Below are positions 18,156 through 33,251 of a stretch of 64,000 nucleotides of DNA, piece after piece. Each line of letters starts with the position of its first letter. The first letter of the stretch is position 1. The translations under genes were made by a program, and so were the position numbers. Source of the DNA: Alloyangia mangrovi (GTDB lineage Bacteria; Pseudomonadota; Alphaproteobacteria; Rhodobacterales; Rhodobacteraceae); NCBI RefSeq assembly GCF_002300555.2, contig NZ_NTHN02000022.1, positions 17,081 through 81,080 on the forward strand, read 5' to 3'. The notes under the pieces are model-generated. The model saw nothing but the letters and a program-made list of their open reading frames with translations. It made no database searches and was not told where the DNA came from.

Positions 18156-18362
18156 ATGCAAAACGTTATCCGTATTCTTGCCGTCCTTGGTGTCTTTGGC
18201 GTCGCAGCTTGCGAGAACTCCGACCTCCAGCGCGGCGCAATCGGCGCAGGCAGCGGCTACCTCATCGACCGCGCGGTCGGTGGTGACGGCATGGTCGGCG
18301 CAGCCGTCGGTGCGACCGCTGGTGTGGTCTGCGACGACGTCACCCCGCAGTACTGCAACTGA
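18156..18362 (+). CDS. Small glycine-zipper lipoprotein (68 aa)
   Basis: 68 residues from the ATG at 18156; GGGGAG lies 10 nt upstream (a GTG at 18147 is too close to it). The signal MQNVIRILAVLGVFGVAAC has lipobox VAAC at Cys19. The mature part is a Gly/Ala zipper, GAIGAGSGYLIDRAVGGDGMVGAAVGATAGVV, like YMGG or 17-kDa-antigen outer-membrane lipoproteins, followed by CDDVTPQYC, which could make a disulfide. It ends before a strong terminator, so it is probably its own transcription unit. Role unknown; probably envelope. Confidence 0.8.
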   Translation: MQNVIRILAVLGVFGVAACENSDLQRGAIGAGSGYLIDRAVGGDGMVGAAVGATAGVVCDDVTPQYCN

Positions 18363-18414
18363 TCTGACGCGGCGCAGCGGCGGGTTTCGCCGCACGCCAG
18401 CTTACACGTTTTCC

Positions 18415-18451
18415 AGGGCCACCGGAGCATTTCGCTCCGGTGGCCCTTTTG
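18415..18451 (+). terminator. Strong rho-independent terminator
   Basis: Perfect 14-bp arms, AGGGCCACCGGAGC (18415-18428) and GCTCCGGTGGCCCT (18434-18447), flank an ATTTC loop; TTTGCT follows. It ends the small lipoprotein transcript and separates it from pccA, so pccA needs its own promoter or readthrough. Confidence 0.85.
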
Positions 18452-18524
18452 CTGTCTACAGCCAGCCTTCTGCCGAAGCCGCGGCGCCGTCCGTCGGCCA
18501 AGAAACGCAACGAAAGGGAGAGAC

Positions 18525-20525
<2,001 letters not shown>

Positions 20526-20615
20526 TCTCATGACGCGAGAGGGGCACATGGCGACACGGAGGGCAGGGGCAGAGTGCCCCGGCCCGCGTGGCGCCATGCG
20601 CGCCTCTGTTTCCGG

Positions 20616-21086
20616 CTACTGCCGCTCGCGCAAGGCGTCGCGGCGGTCGCGGACCTCCTGCTGGCGCAGCGGCTGCTTGTCGATTGAGCGGGTGATCTCG
20701 CGCACGTCCCAAGGGCTGGCCTTGCGGATGATCACCGAGCCGTCCTTGGCAAGCTGCATCAGCATGAAGCCGCGCGGCCGCATCGCGCGGCGGATCGGGC
20801 TGCGCGCCGCGGGGTCGGTGTCGGTGATCACCACCACATCGCGCTCGACCAGCGCGTCAATGCGCGCCTCGATGAGCTGCATCTGCTGGACGTACCGCGG
20901 ATCGTTCGGCGTGTCGGCGAAGACCAGAAGCGGGCGCTTGACCCAGAGGAATTCGTCGAGAGTCGCCTCGCCGGCGGGGCGGATCGGGGGCTCTTCGGGG
21001 GCGGGGGTTTCCGCGCCCTGTGCCGCGCCAACTCCCGCGGTGAGCGTGAAAAAACCGATCAGGGCAAGGGCGGTACGGCGGATCAT
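20616..21086 (-). CDS. DUF4174 domain-containing exported protein
   Basis: 156 residues on the strand opposite to pccA and mcm. An N-terminal signal peptide [25 protein letters not shown] precedes a domain that matches DUF4174: [32 protein letters not shown], then [46 protein letters not shown]. The domain resembles a thioredoxin-like fold without the CxxC. Likely periplasmic; function unknown. The start at 21086 places the signal correctly. It is a conserved passenger in the roseobacter pccA-mcm interval. Confidence 0.8.
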   Translation of the reverse strand: MIRRTALALIGFFTLTAGVGAAQGAETPAPEEPPIRPAGEATLDEFLWVKRPLLVFADTPNDPRYVQQMQLIEARIDALVERDVVVITDTDPAARSPIRRAMRPRGFMLMQLAKDGSVIIRKASPWDVREITRSIDKQPLRQQEVRDRRDALRERQ

Positions 21087-21294
21087 GTCCCCAGATATAG
21101 GCGCGCTTGGCGCGGCTGCACAGGCCCCGATGCCCGGCTGTGCCAATTTTTCGCGGCGCGCCCAACCCGCGCGGCGCCGCGCGCCAGACAGATTTCAACC
21201 ATCCCGCGCCCCCGGCGCGCCGGATGAGGCACGACAGGGCCGCGCGCACCGGGACCGCCCGGCGACCGGCCCGCAGAGGAGAGAGGACCAGAGG

Positions 21295-23430
<2,136 letters not shown>

Positions 23431-23439
23431 GGGGGGGGC

Positions 23440-23462
23440 GGCTCACGCGACCTGCGTGAGCC
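23440..23462. terminator. Hairpin after methylmalonyl-CoA mutase
   Basis: Perfect 9-bp arms GGCTCACGC (23440-23448) and GCGTGAGCC (23454-23462) around GACCT. It lies 10 nt after the mutase stop and before the convergent mini-lipoprotein gene. No T-run, so weak or rho-assisted. Confidence 0.5.
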
Positions 23463-23502
23463 ATCCTGCCGCCCATGCTCGCGCAGGGCGGCAGTTCCGT
23501 AC

Positions 23503-23586
23503 TCAGATGAACGGCACGAAGGGCACGCCGCAGGCGGCCAGGCCAAGCGTTGCGGCGAGCATCAGGAGGAGCGTGCGGGTTTTCAT
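23503..23586 (-). CDS. Very small lipoprotein (27 aa)
   Basis: ATG at 23586 with AAGGA about 9-13 nt upstream. The peptide is almost only a lipoprotein signal: MKTRTLLLMLAATLGLAAC (lipobox LAAC) followed by GVPFVPFI. Comparable tiny lipoproteins occur in many Rhodobacterales. The clear basic-hydrophobic-lipobox pattern and ribosome site support coding despite its size. Confidence 0.6.
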   Translation of the reverse strand: MKTRTLLLMLAATLGLAACGVPFVPFI

Positions 23587-23776
23587 CGGGACTGTCCTTG
23601 CCTCGGGGCCCGGTCGTGACTGCCGGGTCTTCGGGCGGCACCCTAGCGGCGGCGCGCGCGATTGACCACCGCCAGACGCGCTGACCATGCTGCCCCGCAG
23701 CAAAGGGGGCCATTTCGCCATTGCACGCCCCGCGCCCCCGGCTATCGTGATCCGATGCAGTCACATCGGAGGGACG

Positions 23777-24391
23777 ATGCTCGAGCTTGATCACGTGGCG
23801 GTTCTCGGCGAGACGCTGGCAGAGGCGGTGAGCCATGCCGAAAGCGCGCTCGGTCAGCCGCTGTCGCCGGGCGGGGCGCATCCCGACTTTGGCACCCACA
23901 ACTTCCTGATCGGGCTGGAAGACGAGCTCTACCTCGAGGCCATCGCCGTCGATTTTTCCGCCCCTGCGCCGGGGCGGGCGCGCTGGTTCGGTCTTGACAG
24001 CTTCGCGGGCCCGGCACGGCTCGACAAGTGGATCTGCCGGGTGCCCGACATCGCGGCGGCGCTCGAGCGTTTCCCCATGGCCGGAGAGGCGGTCGCCGTC
24101 ACCCGCGGGTCGCTGAGCTGGAAGATCTCGGTGCCGCGCGACGGGATGCTGCCCTTCGACGGGCTCTTCCCGGCGCTGATCGAATGGGAAAGCCCGGTCC
24201 CGCCGGGGGTTTCGCTCGCCGGGGCCGGCCTCCGGCTCGAGCAGCTCACCGTCGCCCACCCGCGGGCGGACGAGCTGCAGGCTCTGCTCGGCCCGGTGCT
24301 GGCGAGCCCGCAGGTCGGTTTCGCGGTCGAGGCCAAGCCCGCCCTGCGCGCCACCTTCGCCACCGCGTCGGGCCGTCGGGTGCTGCAATGA
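23777..24391 (+). CDS. VOC/glyoxalase-like domain protein
   Basis: 204 residues. The start MLELDHVAVLGETLAEAVSHAESALG is the first beta-alpha unit of a glyoxalase-like (vicinal oxygen chelate) domain, with a possible metal His at DHV and later GTHNFLIGLEDELYLEAIAVD. The rest, including FDGLFPALIEWESPVPPG, matches the glyoxalase_3 type (PF13468-like) proteins of proteobacteria. The GGAGGGACG before the ATG supports this start. It overlaps the next gene by ATGA. Reaction unknown. Confidence 0.8.
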   Translation: MLELDHVAVLGETLAEAVSHAESALGQPLSPGGAHPDFGTHNFLIGLEDELYLEAIAVDFSAPAPGRARWFGLDSFAGPARLDKWICRVPDIAAALERFPMAGEAVAVTRGSLSWKISVPRDGMLPFDGLFPALIEWESPVPPGVSLAGAGLRLEQLTVAHPRADELQALLGPVLASPQVGFAVEAKPALRATFATASGRRVLQ

Positions 24392-24867
24392 TCATCCGCC
24401 CCGCGGTCGCCGGGGACGCCGCCGCCGTCGCGGCGATCTGGAACCCGATCATCGACGACAGCGCGGCCACCTTCACCAACCTGCGCAAGACCCCCGAGGG
24501 GCTGCAGGCCGACTTCGCCGCGCGGGGCCCTGCCTTCCTCGTCGCCGAGGACGCGGGGCTGCTGCTCGGCTTTGCCACCTTCTTCCAGTTCCGCGGCGGG
24601 CCGGGCTACGCCAAGACGCTCGAGCACACGGTCATCCTCGGCCCCGCGGCGCGCGGGCGCGGCGTCGGACGGGCGCTGATGGAGGCGCTGATGAACGAGG
24701 CGCGGGCGCAGGGCGCGCACAGCCTCTTCGCCGGCGTCTCGGGCGAGAACCCGGCGGGCATCGCCTTTCACGGCGCGCTCGGCTTCAGGGAAATCGCCCG
24801 CCTTCCCGAGGTCGGGTTCAAGTTCGGGCGCTGGATGGACCTCGTGCTCATGCAGAAGTTCCTCTGA
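24388..24867 (+). CDS. GNAT family N-acetyltransferase (phosphinothricin-acetyltransferase-like)
   Basis: 159 residues. It begins MIIRPAVAGDAAAVAAIWNPIIDDSAATFTNLRKTPE, the pattern of Pat/MddA-type N-acetyltransferases acting on amino-acid analogues such as methionine sulfone or phosphinothricin. The acetyl-CoA binding motif A is HTVILGPAARGRGVGRALMEALMNEA (~80-106), followed by GVSGENPAGIAFHGALGFREIARLPEVGFKFGRWMDLVLMQK, diagnostic of this subfamily. The ATGA overlap with the VOC gene indicates coupled translation. Confidence 0.88.
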   Translation: MIIRPAVAGDAAAVAAIWNPIIDDSAATFTNLRKTPEGLQADFAARGPAFLVAEDAGLLLGFATFFQFRGGPGYAKTLEHTVILGPAARGRGVGRALMEALMNEARAQGAHSLFAGVSGENPAGIAFHGALGFREIARLPEVGFKFGRWMDLVLMQKFL

Positions 24868-24965
24868 CCGGGGGCACCGCCACGATCCGCTGACGCGCCG
24901 TAGAATTTTTCGTGACTTCTCATTGTCGCACTGACAGTTGCGGCATTGCCGCGTAAACTGGGCGC

Positions 24966-25649
24966 ATGTCGATCTGGTCCCGTATCTCCGAAGCGCTTGC
25001 CGCCCTTGCCAAGGGCGAGGGGCTCGCCGCTGTCTTCGAGCGCCTGCGCCAGCCGCCCGAGCGCAGCGTCGCCTTCACCATCGCCGTCATCGCGCTCTCG
25101 GCCAAGATGGCCAAGGCCGACGGGCAGGTGACCCGCAACGAGGTCGCCGCCTTCCGCGAGATCTTCACCATCGCCCCCGAGGACGAGGGCGCGGCGGCGC
25201 GGGTGTTCAACCTCGCGCGGCAGGACGTCGCCGGCTACGAGGAATACGCCCGCCGTATCCGTCGCATGTTCGACGGCAACGCGCAGCAACTCTCGGACCT
25301 GCTCGAGGGGCTCTTCTACATCGCCATGGCCGATGGCAACTACCACACGGCCGAGAATGCCTTCCTCGAGCGGGTCGCCGAGATCTTCGAGATGCCCGAC
25401 ACCGCCTTCCGCGCCCTGCGGGCGCGCTTCGTGCCGGATTGCGCGCCAGACCCCTTCACCGTGCTGGGCGTCAGCCCCGAGATGCCGATCGAGGACATCC
25501 GCAGGCACTGGCGCCAGCTCGTGCGGGAAAGCCACCCCGACGTGATGTGCGCCCGCGGCCTGCCGGAAGAGGCGATCAAGCTCTCGGAAAAGCGCCTCAT
25601 CGCCATCAACCAGGCATGGGAAGAGATCTCGGCCCGCGAACAGGTCTGA
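24966..25649 (+). CDS. TerB/DnaJ domain protein (DjlA-like co-chaperone)
   Basis: 227 residues. Residues ~30-150 form an all-helical TerB-like domain (AVIALSAKMAKADGQVTRNEVAAFREIF and LFYIAMADGNYHTAENAFLERVAEIF). The C-terminal J domain (~163-227) has DPFTVLGVSPEMPIEDIRRHWRQLVRESHPDVM with the HPD tripeptide that stimulates DnaK. This order (TerB then J) matches DjlA/DjiA, but the N-terminal membrane anchor of enterobacterial DjlA is absent, so it is probably cytosolic. The next gene follows after 4 nt. Confidence 0.88.
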   Translation: MSIWSRISEALAALAKGEGLAAVFERLRQPPERSVAFTIAVIALSAKMAKADGQVTRNEVAAFREIFTIAPEDEGAAARVFNLARQDVAGYEEYARRIRRMFDGNAQQLSDLLEGLFYIAMADGNYHTAENAFLERVAEIFEMPDTAFRALRARFVPDCAPDPFTVLGVSPEMPIEDIRRHWRQLVRESHPDVMCARGLPEEAIKLSEKRLIAINQAWEEISAREQV

Positions 25650-25653
25650 GGCC

Positions 25654-26655
25654 ATGCGCCTTGCCACCTACAACGTCGAGTGGTTCGACGATCTCTTCAG
25701 CAACCGCGGCGAGCTTCTGATGGATGATCACTGGTCCGGGCGGCGCGACATCACCCGCGGCGAACAGGCCGAGGCGCTTGGGATGGTCTTCACGGCGATG
25801 GACGCCGACGCGGTGATGATCATCGAGGCGCCCGACACCGGCACCCGCCGCGACACCCGCCGCGCGCTCCAGAGCTTCGCGCAGGCTTTCCACCTGCGCG
25901 CCCGCGAGGTCCTTGTCGGCTTCGTCAACGAGACGCAGCAGGAAATCGCGCTGCTCTACGATCCTGACAAGATGAGCGTACGCCATGTCCCGGGTGAGGG
26001 CCCGCGCGCGCCGCGGTTCGACGGCGAGTTCCGCATCGATCTCGACATCGACGCCACCGAGGACCTCGTGGTCTTCTCCAAGCCGCCGCTCGAGGTGGAG
26101 CTGACCACCGCTGCGGGCAAGGTGATCCGGCTGATCGGCGCGCATCTGAAATCCAAGGCGCCGCATGGCGTGCGCGGGCATGACCAGATCATGCGCGCCT
26201 CGATCGCCAACCGCCGCAAGCAACTGGCGCAGGCGATCTGGCTGCGCCGCCGGGTCGACACGCTGCTCGACGAGGGCGAGAGCGTCATCGTGCTTGGCGA
26301 TCTCAACGACGGTCCGGGGCTGGACGAATACGAGAGCCTCTTCGGGCGCAGCTCGGTCGAGATCATCCTCGGTAAGGGCGACACCGCGCTCTACGACCCG
26401 CATGCGGCGCAGGCACTGCGCGGCCGCCTCACGCCGCAGCCGAGCACCGCGCGCTTCTACATCGAGCCGGAAAAACGCTACCTGCAGGCGCTGCTCGACT
26501 ACGTCATGGTCTCGCGCGATCTGCGCGCAGCGGCGCGCGAGTGGCGGATCTGGCATCCCTTCGAGGACGCCCATTGCTGGCAGACCCCCGAGCTCTGCAA
26601 GGCGCTGCTGACCGCCTCGGACCACTTCCCGGTCACGCTGGATCTTGCCGTCTGA
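25654..26655 (+). CDS. Endonuclease/exonuclease/phosphatase family protein
   Basis: 333 residues with the EEP fold motifs in order: ATYNVEWFDD at the start, IIEAPDTGT, IGAHLKSKAPHG, VIVLGDLNDGPG (catalytic Asp/Asn), LLDYVMVSRDL and the terminal SDHFPVTLDL (catalytic Asp-His). No signal peptide. These metal-dependent enzymes cleave phosphodiesters or phosphomonoesters in nucleic acids or lipids; the substrate cannot be told. It starts 4 nt after the TerB/DnaJ gene, so the two form one unit. Confidence 0.88.
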   Translation: MRLATYNVEWFDDLFSNRGELLMDDHWSGRRDITRGEQAEALGMVFTAMDADAVMIIEAPDTGTRRDTRRALQSFAQAFHLRAREVLVGFVNETQQEIALLYDPDKMSVRHVPGEGPRAPRFDGEFRIDLDIDATEDLVVFSKPPLEVELTTAAGKVIRLIGAHLKSKAPHGVRGHDQIMRASIANRRKQLAQAIWLRRRVDTLLDEGESVIVLGDLNDGPGLDEYESLFGRSSVEIILGKGDTALYDPHAAQALRGRLTPQPSTARFYIEPEKRYLQALLDYVMVSRDLRAAAREWRIWHPFEDAHCWQTPELCKALLTASDHFPVTLDLAV

Positions 26656-26710
26656 CCGGAGCTTCGGGGTTTCGCTGTCGCGACTCGCACAAGCCGCCTA
26701 TAGTGCCGCC

Positions 26711-27148
26711 ATGAGCCGGATTTTCCCTTTTGCCCTAGCGGCATGCCTCATCGCGGCGCCTCTTGCGCCGCTTGCCACGCCCGCCTTCTCTCAGGCGGCG
26801 GACACCCCCGGAGAGAGCGAGGACACGCTGGACAACGGCCCCGGCCTCATGGAGCGCGGCGCCGACATGTTCCTGCGCGGGCTGCGCGACGAGCTCGACC
26901 CGGCGCTGCAGGATCTCAAGGGGCTGGCCGACCGCATGGGCCCGGCGCTGCAGAGCTTCGTCGACGAGATGGGCCCCGCCATGGCGCAGCTTTCGGAGCA
27001 GATCGAGGACTGGACGCTCTATGAAGCGCCCGAGATGCTGCCCAACGGCGATATCCTGATCCGCCGCCGCGAGAAACTCGACCCCGAGGCACCCGAGGCG
27101 GCGCCGGAGATGCCCGAGGCCGGGCCCGGCGGCGAGATCGAGCTCTGA
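26711..27148 (+). CDS. Exported protein of unknown function
   Basis: 145 residues with a signal peptide (MSRIFPFALAACLIAAPLAPLATPAFSQA). The mature part is acidic and helical, ERGADMFLRGLRDELDPALQDLKGLADRMGPALQSFVDEMGPAMAQLSEQIEDWTLYEAPEMLPNGDILIRRR, followed by a Pro/Glu tail. This pattern is widespread in roseobacters, where it has sometimes been labelled AAA+ family ATPase without any visible P-loop; I see none here. It ends 1 nt before the convergent ppx stop. Function unknown; periplasmic location inferred. Confidence 0.75.
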   Translation: MSRIFPFALAACLIAAPLAPLATPAFSQAADTPGESEDTLDNGPGLMERGADMFLRGLRDELDPALQDLKGLADRMGPALQSFVDEMGPAMAQLSEQIEDWTLYEAPEMLPNGDILIRRREKLDPEAPEAAPEMPEAGPGGEIEL

Positions 27149-27149
27149 T

Positions 27150-28739
27150 TCACAGCAGCTCGCGCGGGGGCGCGCCGTCAATCTCTAGCACCAGCGCCTT
27201 GGCCGAGAGCGCCTTGGCCAGCGACAGCAGCCGCGCCTCGGCAACCTCTCCGTAGAGCGGCGAGGCGTCCCGGGTCAGGTGTAGTCGCAGGCGGCGGTCG
27301 TCGGGTTCCCAGTGGAATTGCGCGCCGTCCTCGTGGCTGACATCCGACATCCAGAGCATCGAGCCGAAGCGCATCGCCTTGCCGAGGATCTCGGCCTCCT
27401 GCGTGCGCTCCTTGTCGAGCAGCGAGTAGAAATCCTCGAACCGGGTGCCCTCGCGCTTGTTGCGGTAGCGGTGCAGCAGTGCCAGCCCGAGGTAGACCCG
27501 TTCGGGATGGTCGAGCCCGCCCAAGTTGGCGCGGGTGGCATTGTCGAAACAGGTCTCGGCGCGGTAGTCTGGATGCGCACGCCAGCTCACGTCATGCAGC
27601 AGGCAGGCCGCCTTGACGATGCGCAGGGTGGCCTCCGAGGCGCCCGGAAAGAGCGGCAGCACGAAGCGGAAGAGCTTCTTGCCGAAGCCGGGCAGGCGGG
27701 CGTCCTTGGCCTCGGCGAAGCGGCAGGCCTCGATCAACGGGTCGCGGTCACGCAGCATCTGGGGCATCTGCTCGTAGAGCAGCCCCTCGCGGATGCCGTA
27801 GCTGGAGATGGCGATGCCGGTGGGCTTGAAGACCTTCAGCAGCTCGGCCAGCACCTCGGAGGCATAGGGCACGAGGCTCATCCGCGCCGAGGAGATGCCG
27901 CAGGCGCCTCGCAGCGCGTCAAGATCGGCGTCCTCGATGAACCTCAGCGTCTCCTCGGCCGACTCGACGGTCATCCGGTACTCGTGCAGCACGTGAAGCG
28001 GGTAACCGAGCCGCTCCATGTCGATGCGGGCGATGGCGCGCCACGACCCGCCGACGAGGAACAGCGGCGCGGGCTCGGTGCCCATGCGCTCGGCGAGCCC
28101 AGCGATCGCCTTGGCGATGTATTTCTCGCGCGCCTTCTTGCCGCCCTCCATGTCCTTGAACTTCAGGGGTCCGAGCTCCGAGGTGGCGCGCTTGCCGATC
28201 TGCCCGCCGCGAATCTCGGCGAGCTCCATCGACGAGCCGCCGATGTCGCTGACCAGCCCGTTGGCGCCCGGCCAGCCGAGCAGCACGCCCTGCGCCGAGA
28301 GCCGCGCCTCCTCGTCACCGTCGATCACCCAGATCTTCAGCCCGGTCGCCTGCTCGATCTCGGCGCGGAAGGCGGGGCCGTCTTCGGCCTCGCGCATGGC
28401 GGCGGTGGCGACGGCGGTGAGCGGCGGCAGGTCCATGCCCCGCGCCAGCGTCTGGAAACGCTGCAGCGCCGCAAGCGCCCGCGCCTTGCCCTCGGGGTTC
28501 AGCCGGCCGGTCTCGGACATGCCGGCGCCGAGGCCGCACATGATCTTTTCATTGTAGAAATAGGCGGGACTGCGCGCCGCGCCGTCGAAGACGACGAGAC
28601 GGACGGAGTTGGAGCCGATGTCCACCACGCCGACTTTCGACAGGCGCCGCGCGCGGGGATCGTCGAAGAGCGGCCGCCCGAAAAGCCCTGCATCGCCCTG
28701 GCTGGAGTCGCCGTTACCGTCCATCTGCTCCTCCGGCAT
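27150..28739 (-). CDS. ppx: Exopolyphosphatase (Ppx/GppA family)
   Basis: Hydrolyses polyphosphate to phosphate, and/or pppGpp to ppGpp. About 529 residues. The ASKHA-fold ATPase domain begins VGVVDIGSNSVRLVVFDGA (phosphate 1 loop) with GLVSDIGGSSMELAEI (phosphate 2) at ~165, and VATAAMREAEDG. The C-terminal HD-like region has LLHDVSWRAHPDYRAE and GLDHPERVYLGLALLHRYRNK. I chose the ATG at 28739, which has GGAGGGG upstream; an ATG at 28724 with GGAGGAG is also possible. It follows ppk on the same strand, the usual pairing for polyphosphate turnover. Confidence 0.92.
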   Translation of the reverse strand: MPEEQMDGNGDSSQGDAGLFGRPLFDDPRARRLSKVGVVDIGSNSVRLVVFDGAARSPAYFYNEKIMCGLGAGMSETGRLNPEGKARALAALQRFQTLARGMDLPPLTAVATAAMREAEDGPAFRAEIEQATGLKIWVIDGDEEARLSAQGVLLGWPGANGLVSDIGGSSMELAEIRGGQIGKRATSELGPLKFKDMEGGKKAREKYIAKAIAGLAERMGTEPAPLFLVGGSWRAIARIDMERLGYPLHVLHEYRMTVESAEETLRFIEDADLDALRGACGISSARMSLVPYASEVLAELLKVFKPTGIAISSYGIREGLLYEQMPQMLRDRDPLIEACRFAEAKDARLPGFGKKLFRFVLPLFPGASEATLRIVKAACLLHDVSWRAHPDYRAETCFDNATRANLGGLDHPERVYLGLALLHRYRNKREGTRFEDFYSLLDKERTQEAEILGKAMRFGSMLWMSDVSHEDGAQFHWEPDDRRLRLHLTRDASPLYGEVAEARLLSLAKALSAKALVLEIDGAPPRELL

Positions 28740-28858
28740 TGGTCTCGCCCCTCCCTCTAGCATGGAGAGCCCATGGCGCAAAAGAGGTTAGGGCGCACCT
28801 CGTGCGGGGCAAGCGATGGATCGGGGGCTCTGCCCCCGCGGCACCTGCGTGCCGCTCT

Positions 28859-28887
28859 CCCGGGATAGTCTCGCCTAGAAGAAAGGG
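28859..28887 (+). repeat. Intergenic repeat, copy A (CCCGGGATA...CCTAGAAGAAAGG)
   Basis: One of three copies of a short intergenic repeat (others at 34646-34674 and 44879-44905). It is flanked by GC hairpins (GGGGGCTCTGCCCCC before, GGGGGCCGAAGCCCCC after). On the minus strand, GGGGGCTTCGGCCCCC followed by TTTCTTCT would act as the ppk terminator. Confidence 0.65.
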
Positions 28888-28928
28888 GGCCGAAGCCCCC
28901 TCTCGCCAGCGCGCGCCCGGCAAGGCCG

Positions 28929-31103
<2,175 letters not shown>

Positions 31104-31183
31104 GGGGGGCATATGCGTCACGAATTGCAACAGCTTGATGAAAGGGCAAGGATGACCGACCGGCGCGGGCGGCGCAAGCTCCT

Positions 31184-31864
31184 CTAGCCTCGGCCCGCGA
31201 GCGAGAGCAAGACGTCGCGCGCCAACGCCCGGGTGATGCCCCTGGCGCGGCCGAGCGCGCGGGCATCGAGCTCGGCGGCGACGCGCTGCGCCATGGCGAA
31301 GCTGCGCGGCATCTGGCGCAGCAGGTAGGGGATCACGTCGGGTGCCGGGATGCAGTGGCGGTCGGCCAGCAGCTTGGCCAGCACCGCCGCCAGCAGCGCG
31401 TCGTCGGGCTCGCGCAGGGTGGCGGTCTGGGTGGCCTCCATGCGCGACTTCAGATCCGGCAGCACCAGCGGCCAGTGCCGCGGCGCGGTCTCGGCGCTCA
31501 GCAGCAGCGGCTGGCCCTGCGCCAGCACGAGGTTGTGCAGGTGGAAAAGCGCCTCCTCGGCGGGGCGGTCCCCGGCGATCCGCGGCACGTTCTCGATGCA
31601 GATCGGGGCGGCGGCAAGCTCCGGGATCGGCAGGCCGGGCAGGGCGGCGGCGGGCAGGATGGTCGCGCCGCTCTCGGCGGCCCAGACATGCGCGAGATGG
31701 GTCTTGCCCGAGCCCGCGGGGCCGACCAGCAGCAGCTTGCCGGCGGGCCAGCTCTGCCAGCCGTCGAGCATAGCCACGGCGAGGCTGTTGGAGGACGAGA
31801 CAAAATAGTCCTCGCGCCCCAGCGCCGCGCGGACCGGCAGGGGCAGGGCAAGCTGCCGGGCCAT
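31184..31864 (-). CDS. hdaA: DnaA-related replication regulator Hda/HdaA
   Basis: 226 residues. Resembles domain III of Dna[34 protein letters not shown], then the Walker [23 protein letters not shown] (~46-68) and [12 protein letters not shown] in place of a canonical Walker B. Later [31 protein letters not shown] includes the sensor region. The N-terminal QLALPLP is the beta-clamp binding motif of Hda. With the clamp it stimulates ATP hydrolysis on DnaA to limit re-initiation. The ATG at 31864 lies 2 nt after the permease stop; a GTG at 31870 overlaps it. Confidence 0.88.
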   Translation of the reverse strand: MARQLALPLPVRAALGREDYFVSSSNSLAVAMLDGWQSWPAGKLLLVGPAGSGKTHLAHVWAAESGATILPAAALPGLPIPELAAAPICIENVPRIAGDRPAEEALFHLHNLVLAQGQPLLLSAETAPRHWPLVLPDLKSRMEATQTATLREPDDALLAAVLAKLLADRHCIPAPDVIPYLLRQMPRSFAMAQRVAAELDARALGRARGITRALARDVLLSLAGRG

Positions 31865-31866
31865 GA

Positions 31867-32967
31867 TCACCGGGCCTCGGGGTCTGTCGCCCTGCGGCCT
31901 TCATGGTAGCTGTCGACCTCGAGCCCGCGATAGAGCCGGCTCTGCTTGTACTGGTCGATCACGAAACGCATGATCACCCCCAGCGCGGCGGCGAGCGGCA
32001 CGGCCACCAGCATGCCGACGAAGCCGAAGAGCGTGCCGAAGACCGAGAGCGCGAAGATCAGCCAGACCGGGTGCAGGCCGATCGAGCTGCCGACCAGTTT
32101 CGGCGTCAGGAAATTGCCCTCGAGGAACTGGCCGAGGAAGAAAATGCCCGCCACCGCGGCGATCCAGTACCATTCGCCCCAGAACTGGAAGAGCGCGAGC
32201 CCGATGGCCAGCGCGCCGCCGATGATCGCGCCGACATAGGGGATGAAGGTCAGCAGACCGGCGATGACCCCGACCACCAGCCCGAAGTTCAGCCCGACCA
32301 GCGCCAGCGCGATGGCGTAGTAGCAGCCGAGGATCAGGCAGACCGAGCCCATGCCGCGCACGAAGCCGGCGAGCGTGGCGTCGATCTCTCGGGCGAGCTG
32401 GCGCACCACCGGCGCGTGGTCGCGCGGCAGCAGCTCGTCGATGCGCGCCACCATGCGGTCCCAGTCGAGCAGCAGGTAGACCGCCACCACGGGCACGATG
32501 ACGAAGAGCATCAGGATGTTGATCACCGACATCGCCGAGCTGAGCGCGGTGTTCAGCAACTCGGCGCCACGTTCCTTTACCGTCTCGCCGATCGACGAGA
32601 GCGCCTCGCGCATCGGGCTGCCCTCGACCACCAGCGAGGGGAAATGCGTGCCGAGGAAATCGCGCAGGTCGCGGAAAAGCTGCGGCGCGGTCTCGATCAG
32701 GTCGGCCGCCTGCCGCACCAGCGTCGGGATCACGGCAAGGGCGAGGATGATGAAGATCAGCATCGCGCAGAGGGTGATCACCAAGGTCGCCATGGCGCGG
32801 CTCAGCCCCATGCGTTCCAGCCTGTCGGCGACGGGGTCGAGGAAATAGGCGATTGCCCCGCCCAGGATGAACGGCAGCAGCACGTTGCCGAGGTACCAGA
32901 GCACCACGGCAAAGACGATGGCGGCCACGCCCCAGTACTTCATCTGATCGCGCACGGGCAGCGCCAT
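31867..32967 (-). CDS. AI-2E family transporter (PerM-type permease)
   Basis: 366 residues, about eight membrane helices in the AI-2E/PerM pattern: [39 protein letters not shown] at the start, a soluble helical region (~70-150), then [54 protein letters not shown] and [28 protein letters not shown] precedes the ATG at 32967. First gene of the permease-hdaA-ppk-ppx block. The natural substrate of this subgroup is not known; export of autoinducer-2 should not be assumed. Confidence 0.9.
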   Translation of the reverse strand: MALPVRDQMKYWGVAAIVFAVVLWYLGNVLLPFILGGAIAYFLDPVADRLERMGLSRAMATLVITLCAMLIFIILALAVIPTLVRQAADLIETAPQLFRDLRDFLGTHFPSLVVEGSPMREALSSIGETVKERGAELLNTALSSAMSVINILMLFVIVPVVAVYLLLDWDRMVARIDELLPRDHAPVVRQLAREIDATLAGFVRGMGSVCLILGCYYAIALALVGLNFGLVVGVIAGLLTFIPYVGAIIGGALAIGLALFQFWGEWYWIAAVAGIFFLGQFLEGNFLTPKLVGSSIGLHPVWLIFALSVFGTLFGFVGMLVAVPLAAALGVIMRFVIDQYKQSRLYRGLEVDSYHEGRRATDPEAR

Positions 32968-32999
32968 GGGAATCCTTTCCTTGCGGTCTGTCCTTGATC

Positions 33000-33020
33000 G
33001 CCGCTCCGCGGCTTTTTTTT
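33000..33020 (+). terminator. Orphan terminator-like hairpin with T8 upstream of the permease gene
   Basis: GCCGC-TCC-GCGGC followed by eight T on the plus strand. No plus-strand gene ends here: the permease start lies 33 nt to the left on the other strand. It may stop antisense transcription into proS, or be chance. Confidence 0.35.
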
Positions 33021-33251
33021 CAAGTCCGAGAGCCTGTTGCGACGCGTCCAGCCGGGAGTGACGCCCGCCACCGGTGCAAAGCCGCCGGTGCCGCAGGGCG
33101 GGGGGCGGATCTCGGCGCGGGCCCGGGCGCGTGATGCGTGCGCCGTTTCGTCCGGTGGGCGGCTCAGGGCCCCTGTCAGCCGTGCAGGGCACTTGCTCTT
33201 GGCGCGGCCTTCGCCTAACCCGGGCGAAACGCCAATTTCCGGGAGGCCCGC

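Noticed and set aside
26711..27148. AAA+ ATPase label for the exported protein
   Set aside because: No Walker A or B motif and a clear signal peptide; the label would be misleading.
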